NCBI RefSeq assembly: GCF_004016525.1 | Contig: NZ_SACJ01000001.1 | Span: forward strand, 434,001-498,000 | Origin: Flavobacterium sufflavum | GTDB lineage: Bacteria; Bacteroidota; Bacteroidia; Flavobacteriales; Flavobacteriaceae | Reading direction: 5' to 3' | Length of the DNA stretch: 64,000 bases | Part shown: positions 9,250 through 18,292 of the stretch, piece after piece | Layout: each line of letters begins with the position of its first letter | How positions within the stretch are numbered: the stretch's first letter is position 1 | Notes under the pieces: model-generated | Seen by the model: the letters and a program-made list of their open reading frames with translations, nothing else | The model's database searches: none | What the model was told of the DNA's origin: nothing | Translations under genes and position numbers: made by a program

Positions 9250-10128
9250 ATGAACAATGCAAAACCCAAACTGGCTTTAGCACTTGGAATACTTTGTATT
9301 TCCATCTTTCCTATTTTGGTTCGCTTGCAATTAACTAACGGATTAATCTCGGCATTTTATCGCATGTTTATTGCGGCAGTGTTATTGTTGCCTTATGTAA
9401 TTATTACTCGAAAATTCAAACGCCCTCCTACCACCATAACATTACTAGCAGTAGTTTGCGGAATTGTATTTGCGACTGATATTGCCATTTGGAATATAGC
9501 CATTCAAAAATCAAGTGCAACCCAAGCTACTTTATTGGCTAATTTATCCCCTGTTTGGGTGGGTATAGGTTCATTTTTGATTTTAAAAAACAAACCCTCA
9601 GTTAACTTTTGGATTGGAACAGCAATCGCCCTTATGGGAATGGTAACTTTAGTAGGTTTTGAAACTTTTGCCCAACTCAACTTTGACCTGGCCTTTGTAC
9701 TCGCCCTTTTGTCCGGAATGCTTTACGCTACTTATATATTAATCAGCAAAAACATTTTATCCAAGGTTGACATACTCTCTTTTATGAGTATTGTTCTGGT
9801 TTCTTCGAGTCTGTTTTTAGCTTTGGTTTGCGGAATTACGGAGGAAAACTTTAGCGGTTTTTCAAATACCGCCTGGTTGGTTTTGTTTATCCAGGGTGCC
9901 GTTTGTCAACTGACCGCCTGGTTATTAATCAGTTATTCCACCCAACATTTACAAGCCACGAGAGTTTCACTTAGTTTGTTAGGACAAGCCGTTCTGGCCA
10001 CCCTACTCGCCTGGTTATTTTTAGACGAAAAAATGAATTGGTTTAGGATTATTGGCGCTGTTTTTCTACTTTTAGGAATACGAATCACCTTCTATAACAA
10101 ACCCATTGGATTTAAAAATTTAAAATAA
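9250..10128 (+). CDS. EamA/DMT-family permease
   Basis: A 292-residue inner-membrane protein with about ten hydrophobic segments arranged as two EamA repeats. The first repeat begins ALALGILCISIFPILVRLQL and the second follows FVLALLSGMLYATYILISK. DMT permeases export or import small metabolites such as amino acids or nucleotide precursors, but the substrate cannot be read from the sequence. Five bases separate it from the HAD hydrolase gene, so the two probably form an operon. Confidence 0.88.
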   Translation: MNNAKPKLALALGILCISIFPILVRLQLTNGLISAFYRMFIAAVLLLPYVIITRKFKRPPTTITLLAVVCGIVFATDIAIWNIAIQKSSATQATLLANLSPVWVGIGSFLILKNKPSVNFWIGTAIALMGMVTLVGFETFAQLNFDLAFVLALLSGMLYATYILISKNILSKVDILSFMSIVLVSSSLFLALVCGITEENFSGFSNTAWLVLFIQGAVCQLTAWLLISYSTQHLQATRVSLSLLGQAVLATLLAWLFLDEKMNWFRIIGAVFLLLGIRITFYNKPIGFKNLK

Positions 10129-10133
10129 AAGCC

Positions 10134-10820
10134 ATGTCTTTAAAAGTAATTGCCTTCGACGCCGATGATACCTTATTTGTTAACGAAACCTATTTCTTAG
10201 AAACAGAAGAAAAATTTTGCGAGTTGATGAGTGATTACCTTTCACATCAGGGTATTGCTCAGGAACTTTTTAGAATAGAAATCCACAATCTAAAAATATA
10301 CGGTTACGGGATTAAGGCTTATATTCTTTCGATGATTGAAGCCGCGATGACTATTTCCAATAATACAATTCCGGTTGAAGTGATTGAAAAAATTATCCAG
10401 TACGGTAAAGAATTACTGGAAAAACCCATCGTTCTATTAGACGGTGTTGAAGAAACATTAAAAACGCTGCATGGAAAATACAAACTGGTTGTAGCTACCA
10501 AAGGCGATTTGTTAGATCAACGCCGAAAACTGCATAATTCAGGATTGGGTAAATATTTTCACCATATCGAAGTAATGTCAGACAAACAAGAACAGGATTA
10601 TCTGGACCTGATTAAACGTTTGGAAATTAAACCAACGGAATTTTATATGATTGGAAATTCCTTAAAATCGGATGTTTTACCGGTTTTAGCCATTGGCGGT
10701 TATGCCGCACATGTCCCGTTCCACACCACTTGGGCACATGAGAAAATTGACCACGAAGTAAAACATGAAAACTTTAGTGCTTTTGAAAAAATTACTGAAG
10801 TTTTGAAAAAATTAAAATAA
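10134..10820 (+). CDS. HAD-superfamily hydrolase
   Basis: A 228-residue cytosolic phosphatase-type protein. HAD motif I is AFDADDTLF, with nucleophile Asp9 and acid/base Asp11. Motif II is VVATKGD, and the motif IV region is FYMIGNSLKSDVLPVLAIGG. A helical cap is inserted after motif I (residues about 15-90), as in subfamily I phosphatases. It is the second gene of a pair with the DMT permease. The substrate is unknown. Confidence 0.88.
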   Translation: MSLKVIAFDADDTLFVNETYFLETEEKFCELMSDYLSHQGIAQELFRIEIHNLKIYGYGIKAYILSMIEAAMTISNNTIPVEVIEKIIQYGKELLEKPIVLLDGVEETLKTLHGKYKLVVATKGDLLDQRRKLHNSGLGKYFHHIEVMSDKQEQDYLDLIKRLEIKPTEFYMIGNSLKSDVLPVLAIGGYAAHVPFHTTWAHEKIDHEVKHENFSAFEKITEVLKKLK

Positions 10821-10961
10821 ACCAATCTGAATTTATCTACTTTTTCCCAGACTTAGATTCAATTAAAACTATTGTTAAATAAAAATCAAATAGGCTTATA
10901 ACGATAGTCTTTATACGATTTTTAGTAACTTTACTTCACGTTTAACAAAAAACTCACGATT

Positions 10962-11480
10962 ATGTTATCAAAAAATATAGAAGCTGCATTAAACAAGCAA
11001 ATTCGCATTGAAGCTGAATCTTCTCAAACTTATTTGTCAATGGCTTGTTGGGCAGAAGTACATGGTTTGGAAGGAATTTCACAATTCATGTATAAACAAT
11101 CTGACGAAGAACGCGCACACATGCTTAAATTAATTAAGTATGTAAACGAACGTGGTGGTCACGCACAAATTACCGATTTAAAAGCTCCTAAAACTACTTA
11201 CAGCACTTTTAAAGAAATGTTTGAAGCTTTGTATGAGCATGAAATTTTTGTTTCAAATTCGATTAACGAATTGGTACACATTACTTTTTCTGAAAAAGAC
11301 TATGCCACTCACAACTTCTTACAATGGTATGTTTCTGAACAAATCGAAGAAGAAGCAACAGCTAAAACAATTTTGGACAAAATCAACCTAATTGGTGATG
11401 ACAAAGGTGGATTATACTTGTTTGACCGTGATATTCAACAACTGGCCGTTACCAGCTCGGTGGCTATAAATCCAAAATAA
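10962..11480 (+). CDS. ftnA: Ferritin
   Basis: A 172-residue four-helix-bundle iron store. Ferroxidase-centre residues are visible in helix A (RIEAESSQTYLSMACW), helix B (YKQSDEERAHMLKLI, with the ExxH pair) and helix C/D (SEQIEEEATAKTILDKI). It assembles into a 24-subunit cytosolic shell that oxidises Fe(II) and stores it as mineral. The length is usual for bacterial FtnA and there is no heme-binding Met as in bacterioferritin. The upstream 140-bp gap has an imperfect -7 box (TAACTTTA) and no clear Fur box. Confidence 0.96.
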   Translation: MLSKNIEAALNKQIRIEAESSQTYLSMACWAEVHGLEGISQFMYKQSDEERAHMLKLIKYVNERGGHAQITDLKAPKTTYSTFKEMFEALYEHEIFVSNSINELVHITFSEKDYATHNFLQWYVSEQIEEEATAKTILDKINLIGDDKGGLYLFDRDIQQLAVTSSVAINPK

Positions 11481-11527
11481 AAAAGTTAAAGTTTATTTAG
11501 AATATATAAAAATAACATTTTTTGTTT

Positions 11528-11535
11528 TATATTTG
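11528..11535 (+). promoter_or_regulatory. -7 element of small Cys-rich gene; fixes its start
   Basis: TATATTTG matches TAnnTTTG. Because it must be upstream of the transcript, the gene cannot begin at the TTG at 11522. The GTG at 11561 is the sensible start. Confidence 0.55.
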
Positions 11536-11560
11536 TCTCGGTTTTAAACTGATAGAAAAG

Positions 11561-11746
11561 GTGAGCAAGAAAGACAAAGAAAAAGACAAAAAAAGTAAGA
11601 AGAAGGACAAAAAGAAAAAAGAAGCTCTTAATGTCATTAAAAAAGTAGAAAACTGCAAATCTTCCTGTTGTGAAAAATTCAAAAAGTCAGAGAACAAGCG
11701 TTGCAAACGTTGCCCTATGTATGACTTGATTCAAAAAGTAGCCTAA
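11561..11746 (+). CDS. Small Lys- and Cys-rich protein, 61 aa
   Basis: From the GTG at 11561 the product is 61 residues. It begins with an extremely basic segment (MSKKDKEKDKKSKKKDKKKK). A compact Cys cluster follows: NCKSSCCEKF, then KRCKRCPMYD (pattern C-x3-C-C-x10-C-x2-C). The five Cys could bind a metal ion or form a zinc-knuckle-like fold. No signal peptide is present. It follows ferritin by 80 bases but has its own promoter, and a strong terminator ends the unit. Function unknown; metal binding is an inference. Confidence 0.7.
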   Translation: MSKKDKEKDKKSKKKDKKKKEALNVIKKVENCKSSCCEKFKKSENKRCKRCPMYDLIQKVA

Positions 11747-11756
11747 CTTTATATAT

Positions 11757-11795
11757 AAAAACCCATCTCATTCTAAAAACGAGATGGGTTTTCTG
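11757..11795 (+). terminator. Strong hairpin terminator
   Basis: AAAACCCATCTC (11757-11768) pairs with GAGATGGGTTTT (11781-11792), giving a 12-bp perfect stem followed by T residues. It is symmetrical, so it could work in both directions. Confidence 0.9.
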
Positions 11796-11828
11796 TTTAA
11801 TATCTTTACTGATTTCAACCCCAAGGTT

Positions 11829-11960
11829 TCATTTACCGCAAAGAGCACTAAGATTTCGCAAAGTCTGGGAAGTTCTAATAAATAAACCGCAAAATCGCAG
11901 ATTAAAATTTATAATTTGCGAATTTGCGGTAAACATCTTAGCACTTTTTACGGTTAAACT
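11829..11960. repeat. Nested imperfect inverted repeat
   Basis: The outer arms TTTACCGCAAAGAGCACTAA and TTAGCACTTTTTACGG are complementary. They enclose inner arms ACCGCAAAATCGCA and TGCGAATTTGCGGT. This is one of the AC-rich decayed intergenic repeats that recur near 31350 and 31970. It lies between convergent genes. Confidence 0.7.
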
Positions 11961-11972
11961 GTCCTCGCTGAT

Positions 11973-12308
11973 TTAAGGCTTTCCTAATAAAAGCAAATCA
12001 GAAACCACAACTTCGGTCACATAGCGTTTTTCTCCGTTTTTATCATCATAAGTACGATGAGTCAATTTACCTTCGATGGCAATTTCTCTTCCTTTAGTAA
12101 CATATTTTTCGATAATCTCAGCGGTTTTACCCCAAGCTATTAAACGATGCCATTGGGTTTCTTCAACCTTCTCACCTTTATCGTTTTTGTAAATTTCATT
12201 AGTTGCCAATGTGAAATTGGCTAACTTTTTACCTCCGTCAAAATTTTTGATTTCCGGATCATTTCCTAAATGACCGATCAACTGTACTTTGTTTCTTAAT
12301 GCATTCAT
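11973..12308 (-). CDS. ssb: Single-stranded DNA-binding protein, short form
   Basis: A 111-residue OB-fold SSB (MNALRNKVQLIGHLGNDPEI, NFTLATNEIYKNDKGEKVEETQWH split across the middle). It binds ssDNA during replication and repair. It stops right after the OB fold (VVVSDLLLLGKP) and has neither the flexible linker nor the acidic DDDIPF-type tail that recruits partner proteins in the main SSB. This suggests a second, specialised paralogue, with the main copy elsewhere. Single gene. Confidence 0.93.
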   Translation of the reverse strand: MNALRNKVQLIGHLGNDPEIKNFDGGKKLANFTLATNEIYKNDKGEKVEETQWHRLIAWGKTAEIIEKYVTKGREIAIEGKLTHRTYDDKNGEKRYVTEVVVSDLLLLGKP

Positions 12309-12519
12309 GGCGTATAAAATTTAATTGTTAATGAATAAAATTGATTTCCAAAATTGTTATTGAAATTGTCATTGCTATTGTTGCTTTCCGACAGTACAAA
12401 GTTGCAACCACTACCAAAATTTATTCGGTTAGTACCTATTTACTTTCGGCTATAAATATTTGTAAACGTTTGTAAACGGATAATTATTTTTTCGTATCTT
12501 TCAGCAAATCAATCCTTTT

Positions 12520-14049
12520 ATGCAAGCAGAAATCAACAAAGTCGAACTAAGAAATCTGAAAATTCAGGATTATAAAGAATTGAAAAATTCGATGATTGAA
12601 TCTTATCCTGAAATGGTAGATGACTATTGGAGAGAAGCCGATATTAAAAAACTACTCAAAATATTTCCAGCAGGACAATTGGTTATTCTGGTAGATGATA
12701 TTGTGGTAGGCTCGGCATTATCTCTTATTGTACCGGAAGATTTGGTAGATCAAAACCATGATTATGCTAAGATCACTGGAAACTATACTTTTTCTACCCA
12801 TACGGCCAAAGGTGAAATTTTATACGGTATTGATGTTTTTGTGGTACCAAAATACCGTGGCTTACGATTAGGACGTCGTTTGTACGATGCGAGAAAAGAA
12901 ATTTGCGAGCAATTAAATTTAAAAGCCATTGTATTTGCAGGCAGAATCCCCAATTACGCCAAATATGCTCAGGAGATCAACCCAAAAACCTATATTGACA
13001 AGGTAAAAAGAAAAGAAATTCACGACCCTGTACTTTCTTTTCAGTTAAGCAACGATTTTCACGTAATGCGTGTCATGAAAAACTATCTCGAAGGCGATAG
13101 AAAATCCAAAGAATTTGCTGTTTTATTAGAATGGAACAACATCTATTATATTGAAAGCCCCACAATCATTAATACCGAAAAAACCGTTATCCGTCTGGGC
13201 TTGATTCAATGGCAGATGAGAACATTAAAAAACTTAGACGCACTATTTGAACAATCGGAATTTTTTATTGATGCCGTTTCGGGTTATGGCAGCGACTTTG
13301 CTGTTTTCCCTGAATTGTTTATCGCTCCCCTAATGGCCGATTACAATCATTTATCCGAAGCCGATGCCATCCGGGAATTGGCTAAATATGCCGAACCGAT
13401 AAGGAAACGTTTTCAGGAATTAGCCATTTCTTATAATATCAACATCATTAGTGGAAGCATGCCTAATCTAGTTGATGGAGTCCTTTATAATAGTGGTTTT
13501 TTATGCAAAAGAGATGGTACTTACGAAACCTATACTAAAATTCATATCACCCCAAACGAAGTTTTTCATTGGGGAATTACCGGAGGAAATACGATTCAGA
13601 CTTTTGATACCGATTGTGGAAAAATAGGAATTATGATTTGTTATGATGTAGAATTCCCCGAACTCTCCCGATTAATGGCCGATGAAGGCATGAATATTCT
13701 ATTTGTTCCTTTCCTGACCGATACTCAAAACGGCTATACCCGTGTAAAACATTGCGCCCAAGCCAGAGCCATAGAAAATGAATGTTATGTAGCCATAGCA
13801 GGATGTGTAGGCAACTTACCAAAAGTAAATAACATGGATATTCAATATGCACAAACGGCTGTTTTTACACCTGCGGATTTTGCTTTTCCAAGCAACGGAA
13901 TCAAAGCCGAAACGACTCCAAATACCGAAATGACCTTGATTGTTGATGTCGATTTAGACCTGTTGAAAGAACTACACGAACATGGAAGCGTTAAAATTTT
14001 AAAAGACCGTCGTCATGATTTGTATCGAATTAAGAAACTAAAACATTAG
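12520..14049 (+). CDS. GNAT acetyltransferase-carbon-nitrogen hydrolase fusion
   Basis: A 509-residue two-domain protein. Residues about 5-200 are a GNAT domain with the acetyl-CoA loop RGLRLGRRLY (113-122). Residues about 223-500 are a nitrilase-superfamily hydrolase with its full catalytic triad: Glu265 (FPELFIAP), Lys340 (YTKIHITP) and Cys374 (IMICYDVEFPE). The fusion is known in several phyla, with substrate undefined. It could acetylate an amine and hydrolyse an amide in one pathway. It ends directly before a small zinc-ribbon gene (adjacent TAG and ATG), so the two are probably translated together. Confidence 0.92.
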   Translation: MQAEINKVELRNLKIQDYKELKNSMIESYPEMVDDYWREADIKKLLKIFPAGQLVILVDDIVVGSALSLIVPEDLVDQNHDYAKITGNYTFSTHTAKGEILYGIDVFVVPKYRGLRLGRRLYDARKEICEQLNLKAIVFAGRIPNYAKYAQEINPKTYIDKVKRKEIHDPVLSFQLSNDFHVMRVMKNYLEGDRKSKEFAVLLEWNNIYYIESPTIINTEKTVIRLGLIQWQMRTLKNLDALFEQSEFFIDAVSGYGSDFAVFPELFIAPLMADYNHLSEADAIRELAKYAEPIRKRFQELAISYNINIISGSMPNLVDGVLYNSGFLCKRDGTYETYTKIHITPNEVFHWGITGGNTIQTFDTDCGKIGIMICYDVEFPELSRLMADEGMNILFVPFLTDTQNGYTRVKHCAQARAIENECYVAIAGCVGNLPKVNNMDIQYAQTAVFTPADFAFPSNGIKAETTPNTEMTLIVDVDLDLLKELHEHGSVKILKDRRHDLYRIKKLKH

Positions 14050-14400
14050 ATGATGAAAAACTGTTTAGAATGTGGTGAAAAAATCATCGGTCGAGAAGAC
14101 AAGAAGTTTTGCAGCGACGGTTGTCGCAATGCCTACAACAATAAAATAAATAAGGATAGTAATAACATCATGCGCAACATCAATAATAAATTACGCAAGA
14201 ATTATCGCATCCTCAGCGAACTCAACACTGATGGAAAATCTAAAACTACAAGAACAAAATTATTAGGAAAAGGATTTGATTTTGATTTTTTCACCAATAT
14301 TTTAAAGACTAAAACAGGAAACACATACTATTTCCTTTATGACCAAGGTTATATGTTATTAGAAAACGATTTGTATATCCTTGTCAAAAAAGACAATTAG
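14050..14400 (+). CDS. Small zinc-ribbon hypothetical protein
   Basis: A 116-residue cytosolic protein. The N-terminus holds a zinc-ribbon-like motif, CLECGEKIIGREDKKFCSDG followed by C, giving C-x2-C and C-x3-C pairs that could bind zinc. The rest is basic and then aromatic (FDFDFFTNILKTKTGNTYYF). Tandem ATG codons at 14050 and 14053 make the exact start uncertain by one residue. The start abuts the stop of the GNAT-nitrilase gene, and an M28 peptidase gene follows after 24 bases, so a three-gene operon is likely. Function unknown. Confidence 0.8.
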   Translation: MMKNCLECGEKIIGREDKKFCSDGCRNAYNNKINKDSNNIMRNINNKLRKNYRILSELNTDGKSKTTRTKLLGKGFDFDFFTNILKTKTGNTYYFLYDQGYMLLENDLYILVKKDN

Positions 14401-14424
14401 CAACCCGCCCCAAACCTAGCTAAA

Positions 14425-16950
14425 ATGAAAAAAGATTTATCATCCATAGTTTACACCCTATTTTTTATAGCAGTCCTCGCTTTTATTTATCTCAGTATCA
14501 TGCCTAGATGGACCTTTGACGACAACCAACCCTTATCTGAGTTTTCAACCAAAAGAGCTTTGGTTCACGTAAAAAAAATTAGTCAAAAACCACATTTTGT
14601 AGGTTCAGAAAATCACAATCAGGTAGCCAATTATCTGCAACAGGAATTAACTAAATTAGGCTTAAAAACTAGCTTTCAGGAAGGATACACCTTGACTGAT
14701 TGGGGGAATTTAACCAAATCAAAAAATATAATTGCCCGAATAAAAGGAAACCAATCAGGAAAAGCACTGGTGTTACTTTCCCATTATGACAGCGCACCCC
14801 ATTCAGCCTCACATGGTGCTGGCGATGATGCTTCCGGAATTGCCACCATCTTGGAGAGCGTTCGTGCTTTTTTATACAATAAAACCCCGCATCAAAATGA
14901 CATCATTATTTTGTTTACCGATGCCGAGGAACTCGGACTCAATGGCGCGGCACTTTTTGTAACCCAACATCAATGGGCAAAAGAAGTGGGTTTAGTACTT
15001 AACTTTGAAGCTCGCGGTACTTCGGGTCCCAGTTATATGCTGATGGAAACCAACAATGGAAATGCGGGAATGGTTAAAAATTTCGCTGCCGCAAATACTA
15101 CTTTTCCCGTTTCTAATTCGTTAATGTACAGCATTTACAAAATGTTGCCTAACGACACCGATTTGACTGTCTTTAGAGAACAAGGCAATATTCAAGGCTT
15201 TAATTTTGCCTTTATCGACAGCCATTACAACTACCACACCGCACAAGACGACTACAACCATTTAGACCATACTTCGGTAGCACATCAAAGTTCTTACCTA
15301 ATGCCTTTACTAAATTATTTATCAAATACCGATTTGAATACCACAAAATCAACTGAAGATTATGTTTATTTCTCTATTCCTTTCAGTTTTATCAGCTATC
15401 CTTTTAGTTGGGTCGTTCCAATGGAAATTATCGCTTTTGCTCTTTTCTTATTCTTTATTTTTTTAGGTGTGGCCAAAAGAATATTAACTCCCCAAAAAAT
15501 GCTGCAAGGATTCATTCCGCTATTGGGTTCGCTTTTTTCAGCAGGATTGATTACTTTTTTGGGCTGGAAGGCATTATTACAAATCTATCCGCAATACAAT
15601 GATTTATTAAATGGTTTCACCTATAACGGACACGCTTACATTGCCGCTTTCGTATTATTAAGCATTGCTATTTGCTTTGCGTTTTATCATTTTTTTACGC
15701 CAAACAAAATTACTGCCAATCATTTTGTAGCTCCATTATTGATCTGGTTGCTTATCAATGCCGGCATTGCCTTTGGTTTACAGGGAGCCGGATTTTTAAT
15801 CATTCCAGTTTATTTCGGAATCTTTATGTTCGGATTTTATATTCTTACCCAAAAATACAGCCCTGTTTTAAACCTGATTTTTGGCATCCCGGCCCTATTA
15901 ATCATCCCTCCTTTTATCCAAATGTTCCCAATAGGATTAGGATTGAAACTATTGTTTGGAAGTGCTATCCTAACCACCTTATGTTTCGGATTACTCTTGC
16001 CTACTTTTGGTAATTACGTCCAAAAAGGAACTTGGTCTATTCTTTTCTTACTTGCTTCCATAGCCTTTTTTGCGAAAGCACATTCGGAATCCGATTACGA
16101 AAAAGGAAAGGCAAAATCCAACAGTCTGGTCTATCTCTATGATGCCGATACCAACTCGGCACAATGGCTGACTTATGATAAAAATCTGGATTCCTGGACA
16201 AAAAATTATTTAGGCGAAAATCCAAATACTCCAAAAGGACTTGAAGCTGTTCCACTATTTAGCAAATACGATTCGCAATTTACCTTTGCAGCCAAAGCAC
16301 CCATAAAAAACATTCCGCAGCCTACTATTGATTTTCTTATCGATAGCATTTCGGATAATCTGCGCTATTTGAAAATTCGCATTTCGCCCAATCGAAAAGT
16401 CAATCGCTATGATATTTTTGCGAACGAAAAAATGGATATTTACAACATCAAAACCAATGGTGTTTCTCATTTAGAACAAAACGGGAAAATATATAAAAGA
16501 GATGGAAAAAGATTACTAAGCTATTATATAGTCGATAATGAACCACTTCTTTTAGAATTCAACATCAACGTTGCTACTGTGTTTGATATGAAACTATTAG
16601 AAAGTTCGTTTGATTTAATGCAAAATCCATTATTTCACATCAACAAAAGAGCCGACTGGATGATGCCAACGCCTTTTGTATTGAATGATGCCGTGGCAAT
16701 TATGGAAACCATTAAACCTAGTCCCGGAACCATTCAAAAACCCGCAGTAGTTGCCGAACCTCAAGTTTATACAACGCAACCAACGCCAGTAAACGCAGTT
16801 CCAGATATGGAACCTAAAACTGTTAGTGAACCAACAACTATTCCCGAAGTAAACAAAGTTCCTGAAGCCAATAAAAAAGTTATAAAATCTAAACCCAAAA
16901 CCCGAACTCGCCTAAAACTTATTGATGCTCCTATTGATACCACAAGATAA
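14425..16950 (+). CDS. M28-family membrane aminopeptidase
   Basis: An 841-residue zinc exopeptidase anchored in the membrane. An N-terminal transmembrane helix (residues about 8-26) is followed by the peptidase domain, with metal ligands in SHYDSAPH (His120, Asp122), GAGDDASG (Asp134) and FTDAEELG (Glu168/169). Eight or so transmembrane segments occupy about 330-550. An extracytoplasmic C-terminal domain ends in a Pro/Thr/Lys-rich tail (about 770-841). The layout resembles Fxna/ER-type M28 peptidases. It probably trims peptides at the cell envelope; the substrate is not predictable. Confidence 0.9.
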   Translation: MKKDLSSIVYTLFFIAVLAFIYLSIMPRWTFDDNQPLSEFSTKRALVHVKKISQKPHFVGSENHNQVANYLQQELTKLGLKTSFQEGYTLTDWGNLTKSKNIIARIKGNQSGKALVLLSHYDSAPHSASHGAGDDASGIATILESVRAFLYNKTPHQNDIIILFTDAEELGLNGAALFVTQHQWAKEVGLVLNFEARGTSGPSYMLMETNNGNAGMVKNFAAANTTFPVSNSLMYSIYKMLPNDTDLTVFREQGNIQGFNFAFIDSHYNYHTAQDDYNHLDHTSVAHQSSYLMPLLNYLSNTDLNTTKSTEDYVYFSIPFSFISYPFSWVVPMEIIAFALFLFFIFLGVAKRILTPQKMLQGFIPLLGSLFSAGLITFLGWKALLQIYPQYNDLLNGFTYNGHAYIAAFVLLSIAICFAFYHFFTPNKITANHFVAPLLIWLLINAGIAFGLQGAGFLIIPVYFGIFMFGFYILTQKYSPVLNLIFGIPALLIIPPFIQMFPIGLGLKLLFGSAILTTLCFGLLLPTFGNYVQKGTWSILFLLASIAFFAKAHSESDYEKGKAKSNSLVYLYDADTNSAQWLTYDKNLDSWTKNYLGENPNTPKGLEAVPLFSKYDSQFTFAAKAPIKNIPQPTIDFLIDSISDNLRYLKIRISPNRKVNRYDIFANEKMDIYNIKTNGVSHLEQNGKIYKRDGKRLLSYYIVDNEPLLLEFNINVATVFDMKLLESSFDLMQNPLFHINKRADWMMPTPFVLNDAVAIMETIKPSPGTIQKPAVVAEPQVYTTQPTPVNAVPDMEPKTVSEPTTIPEVNKVPEANKKVIKSKPKTRTRLKLIDAPIDTTR

Positions 16951-17080
16951 ATAAACGACAAAACTCAAAGTACAATAATATTGTTTTTTCATTCTTTACC
17001 CAATATAAACAACTGATTTTTAATACTTTTTAATTCGTATTTTTTGTAACTTGTATCAATTAACCTAACAATCTAAAATC

Positions 17081-17449
17081 ATGAAAAAATCTAAACTATT
17101 TATCTTTGGGATTATATTACTGGCAACATTAATGGTTTCATGCAATAATAAGCGAAACAATTTGATTAATTCATGGAAAACTTCTGAGGTAGAAGCAAAA
17201 ATGCCGCTCTCAGATTCTGCAAAAAACGAAATTTTAACTAAAGGAAAATTAACTTTTACTAAAGACGGACATGTTAATGGATTCTTCCAAAGCGAAATAA
17301 ACGATGGCACCTATGCTTTGACAAAAAAAGGTAAAAGTCTCGTAATTAAAGACGAAAATGGCACTCCATACCCTTGTGAAAGCACTATTACAGAAGACAA
17401 ACTGATATTAGACAGTAAAGAAATGAAAATTACACTCACAAAAATGTAA
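17081..17449 (+). CDS. Small lipoprotein, hypothetical
   Basis: A 122-residue lipoprotein: hydrophobic signal ending in LMVSC with the acylated Cys near residue 21, then a polar domain. The pattern LINSWKTSEVEAKMPLSD...KLTFTKDGHVNGFF...GTYALTKKGKSLVIKDENG resembles a lipocalin-like/DUF4923-type beta fold common in Bacteroidota. It stands alone, with a good terminator behind it. No specific function was recognised. Confidence 0.8.
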   Translation: MKKSKLFIFGIILLATLMVSCNNKRNNLINSWKTSEVEAKMPLSDSAKNEILTKGKLTFTKDGHVNGFFQSEINDGTYALTKKGKSLVIKDENGTPYPCESTITEDKLILDSKEMKITLTKM

Positions 17450-17468
17450 ATACCTTATATATCACTTC

Positions 17469-17505
17469 AAGCCACTCAAAAAAACAAATGAGTGGCTTTT
17501 ATTTT
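17469..17505 (+). terminator. Rho-independent terminator
   Basis: AAGCCACTC (17469-17477) pairs with GAGTGGCTT (17490-17498) and is followed by a T-rich run. Confidence 0.85.
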
Positions 17506-17640
17506 TAGATTTTTATGATACTCCTGGAGTCCTTCTTCGTCGAGTACTTAATTAAATCAGAGGACATTTCATTTCGTCCGGCAGCAGAAGATAGCTCAAA
17601 AGTAGAATAACAAAGTTTTTTGCTTTACTACAAATTAAAC

Positions 17641-18153
17641 TTAGAATTCAATCCTAAATCCAATCTGGTTAGCACTTGCCAATAGTGATGTTCTAGGTTC
17701 TGGTTTATAGTCATTAGCTAAAGTATTATTATATAAGCCCAATGCCGATTTAATCTTTTTAGGATATCCTATTTTAATTGGAATTGAAGCAACAATCATA
17801 GCTCCTCCAATTATTGCAGCTGTCATATTAGTGCGCTCTGATTGCACTGATGGATAATATCCATTCCCTGAATAAGATGATGTTGTATTATCACTATTCA
17901 TTCCCACAACAAGATTTGCAGTCACGAGTCCTAAACCTCCATAAAAAAGAACATTACCCCAAGTTTTTTTACTTCTTCCTGAATTATACAGAGATAAAGC
18001 CTCTTTATTCTTTGCCAATAATTGCCGAACACCATCTGGAGTCACTTTTCTGTTTTCAGAATTATATACAGTTCCTCCACTGTCATAAGTAAGCTGCTGA
18101 GAAAAACTTGACAATGAAACCATTAAAAATGCAATTAGAATAGCTTTTTTCAT
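17641..18153 (-). CDS. Secreted hypothetical protein with internal hydrophobic segments
   Basis: About 170 residues from the ATG at 18153, which opens a clear signal peptide (MKKAILIAFLMVSLSSFSQQ). An upstream TTG would put ten polar residues before it and is less likely. The mature part has two short Gly/Ala-rich hydrophobic stretches (GNVLFYGGLGLVTANLVVGM and MTAAIIGGAMIVASIPIKIG) that could be membrane hairpins. A C-terminal beta-like segment ends in an aromatic residue. No family was recognised. Confidence 0.75.
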   Translation of the reverse strand: MKKAILIAFLMVSLSSFSQQLTYDSGGTVYNSENRKVTPDGVRQLLAKNKEALSLYNSGRSKKTWGNVLFYGGLGLVTANLVVGMNSDNTTSSYSGNGYYPSVQSERTNMTAAIIGGAMIVASIPIKIGYPKKIKSALGLYNNTLANDYKPEPRTSLLASANQIGFRIEF

Positions 18154-18292
18154 AAATTTTGAATTATTTAATTTTTGTATCAATGATGGTTTTATTTTAG
18201 GACAATACTATTTTATTTCTGTATGTTTTTTTTATTTAATAGTTATTTACATTAATTAACCACGTTGCGATAATATTTCTGAACAATTGGAA

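Noticed and set aside
12440..12490. Tandem TTTGTAAACG units as an origin or DnaA site
   Set aside because: Two copies only, no DnaA box consensus, and no dnaA or dnaN gene nearby.
17520..17620. tRNA or small RNA in the gap after the lipoprotein gene
   Set aside because: No cloverleaf arms or T-loop sequence could be found, and no promoter is present. Nothing supports an RNA gene.
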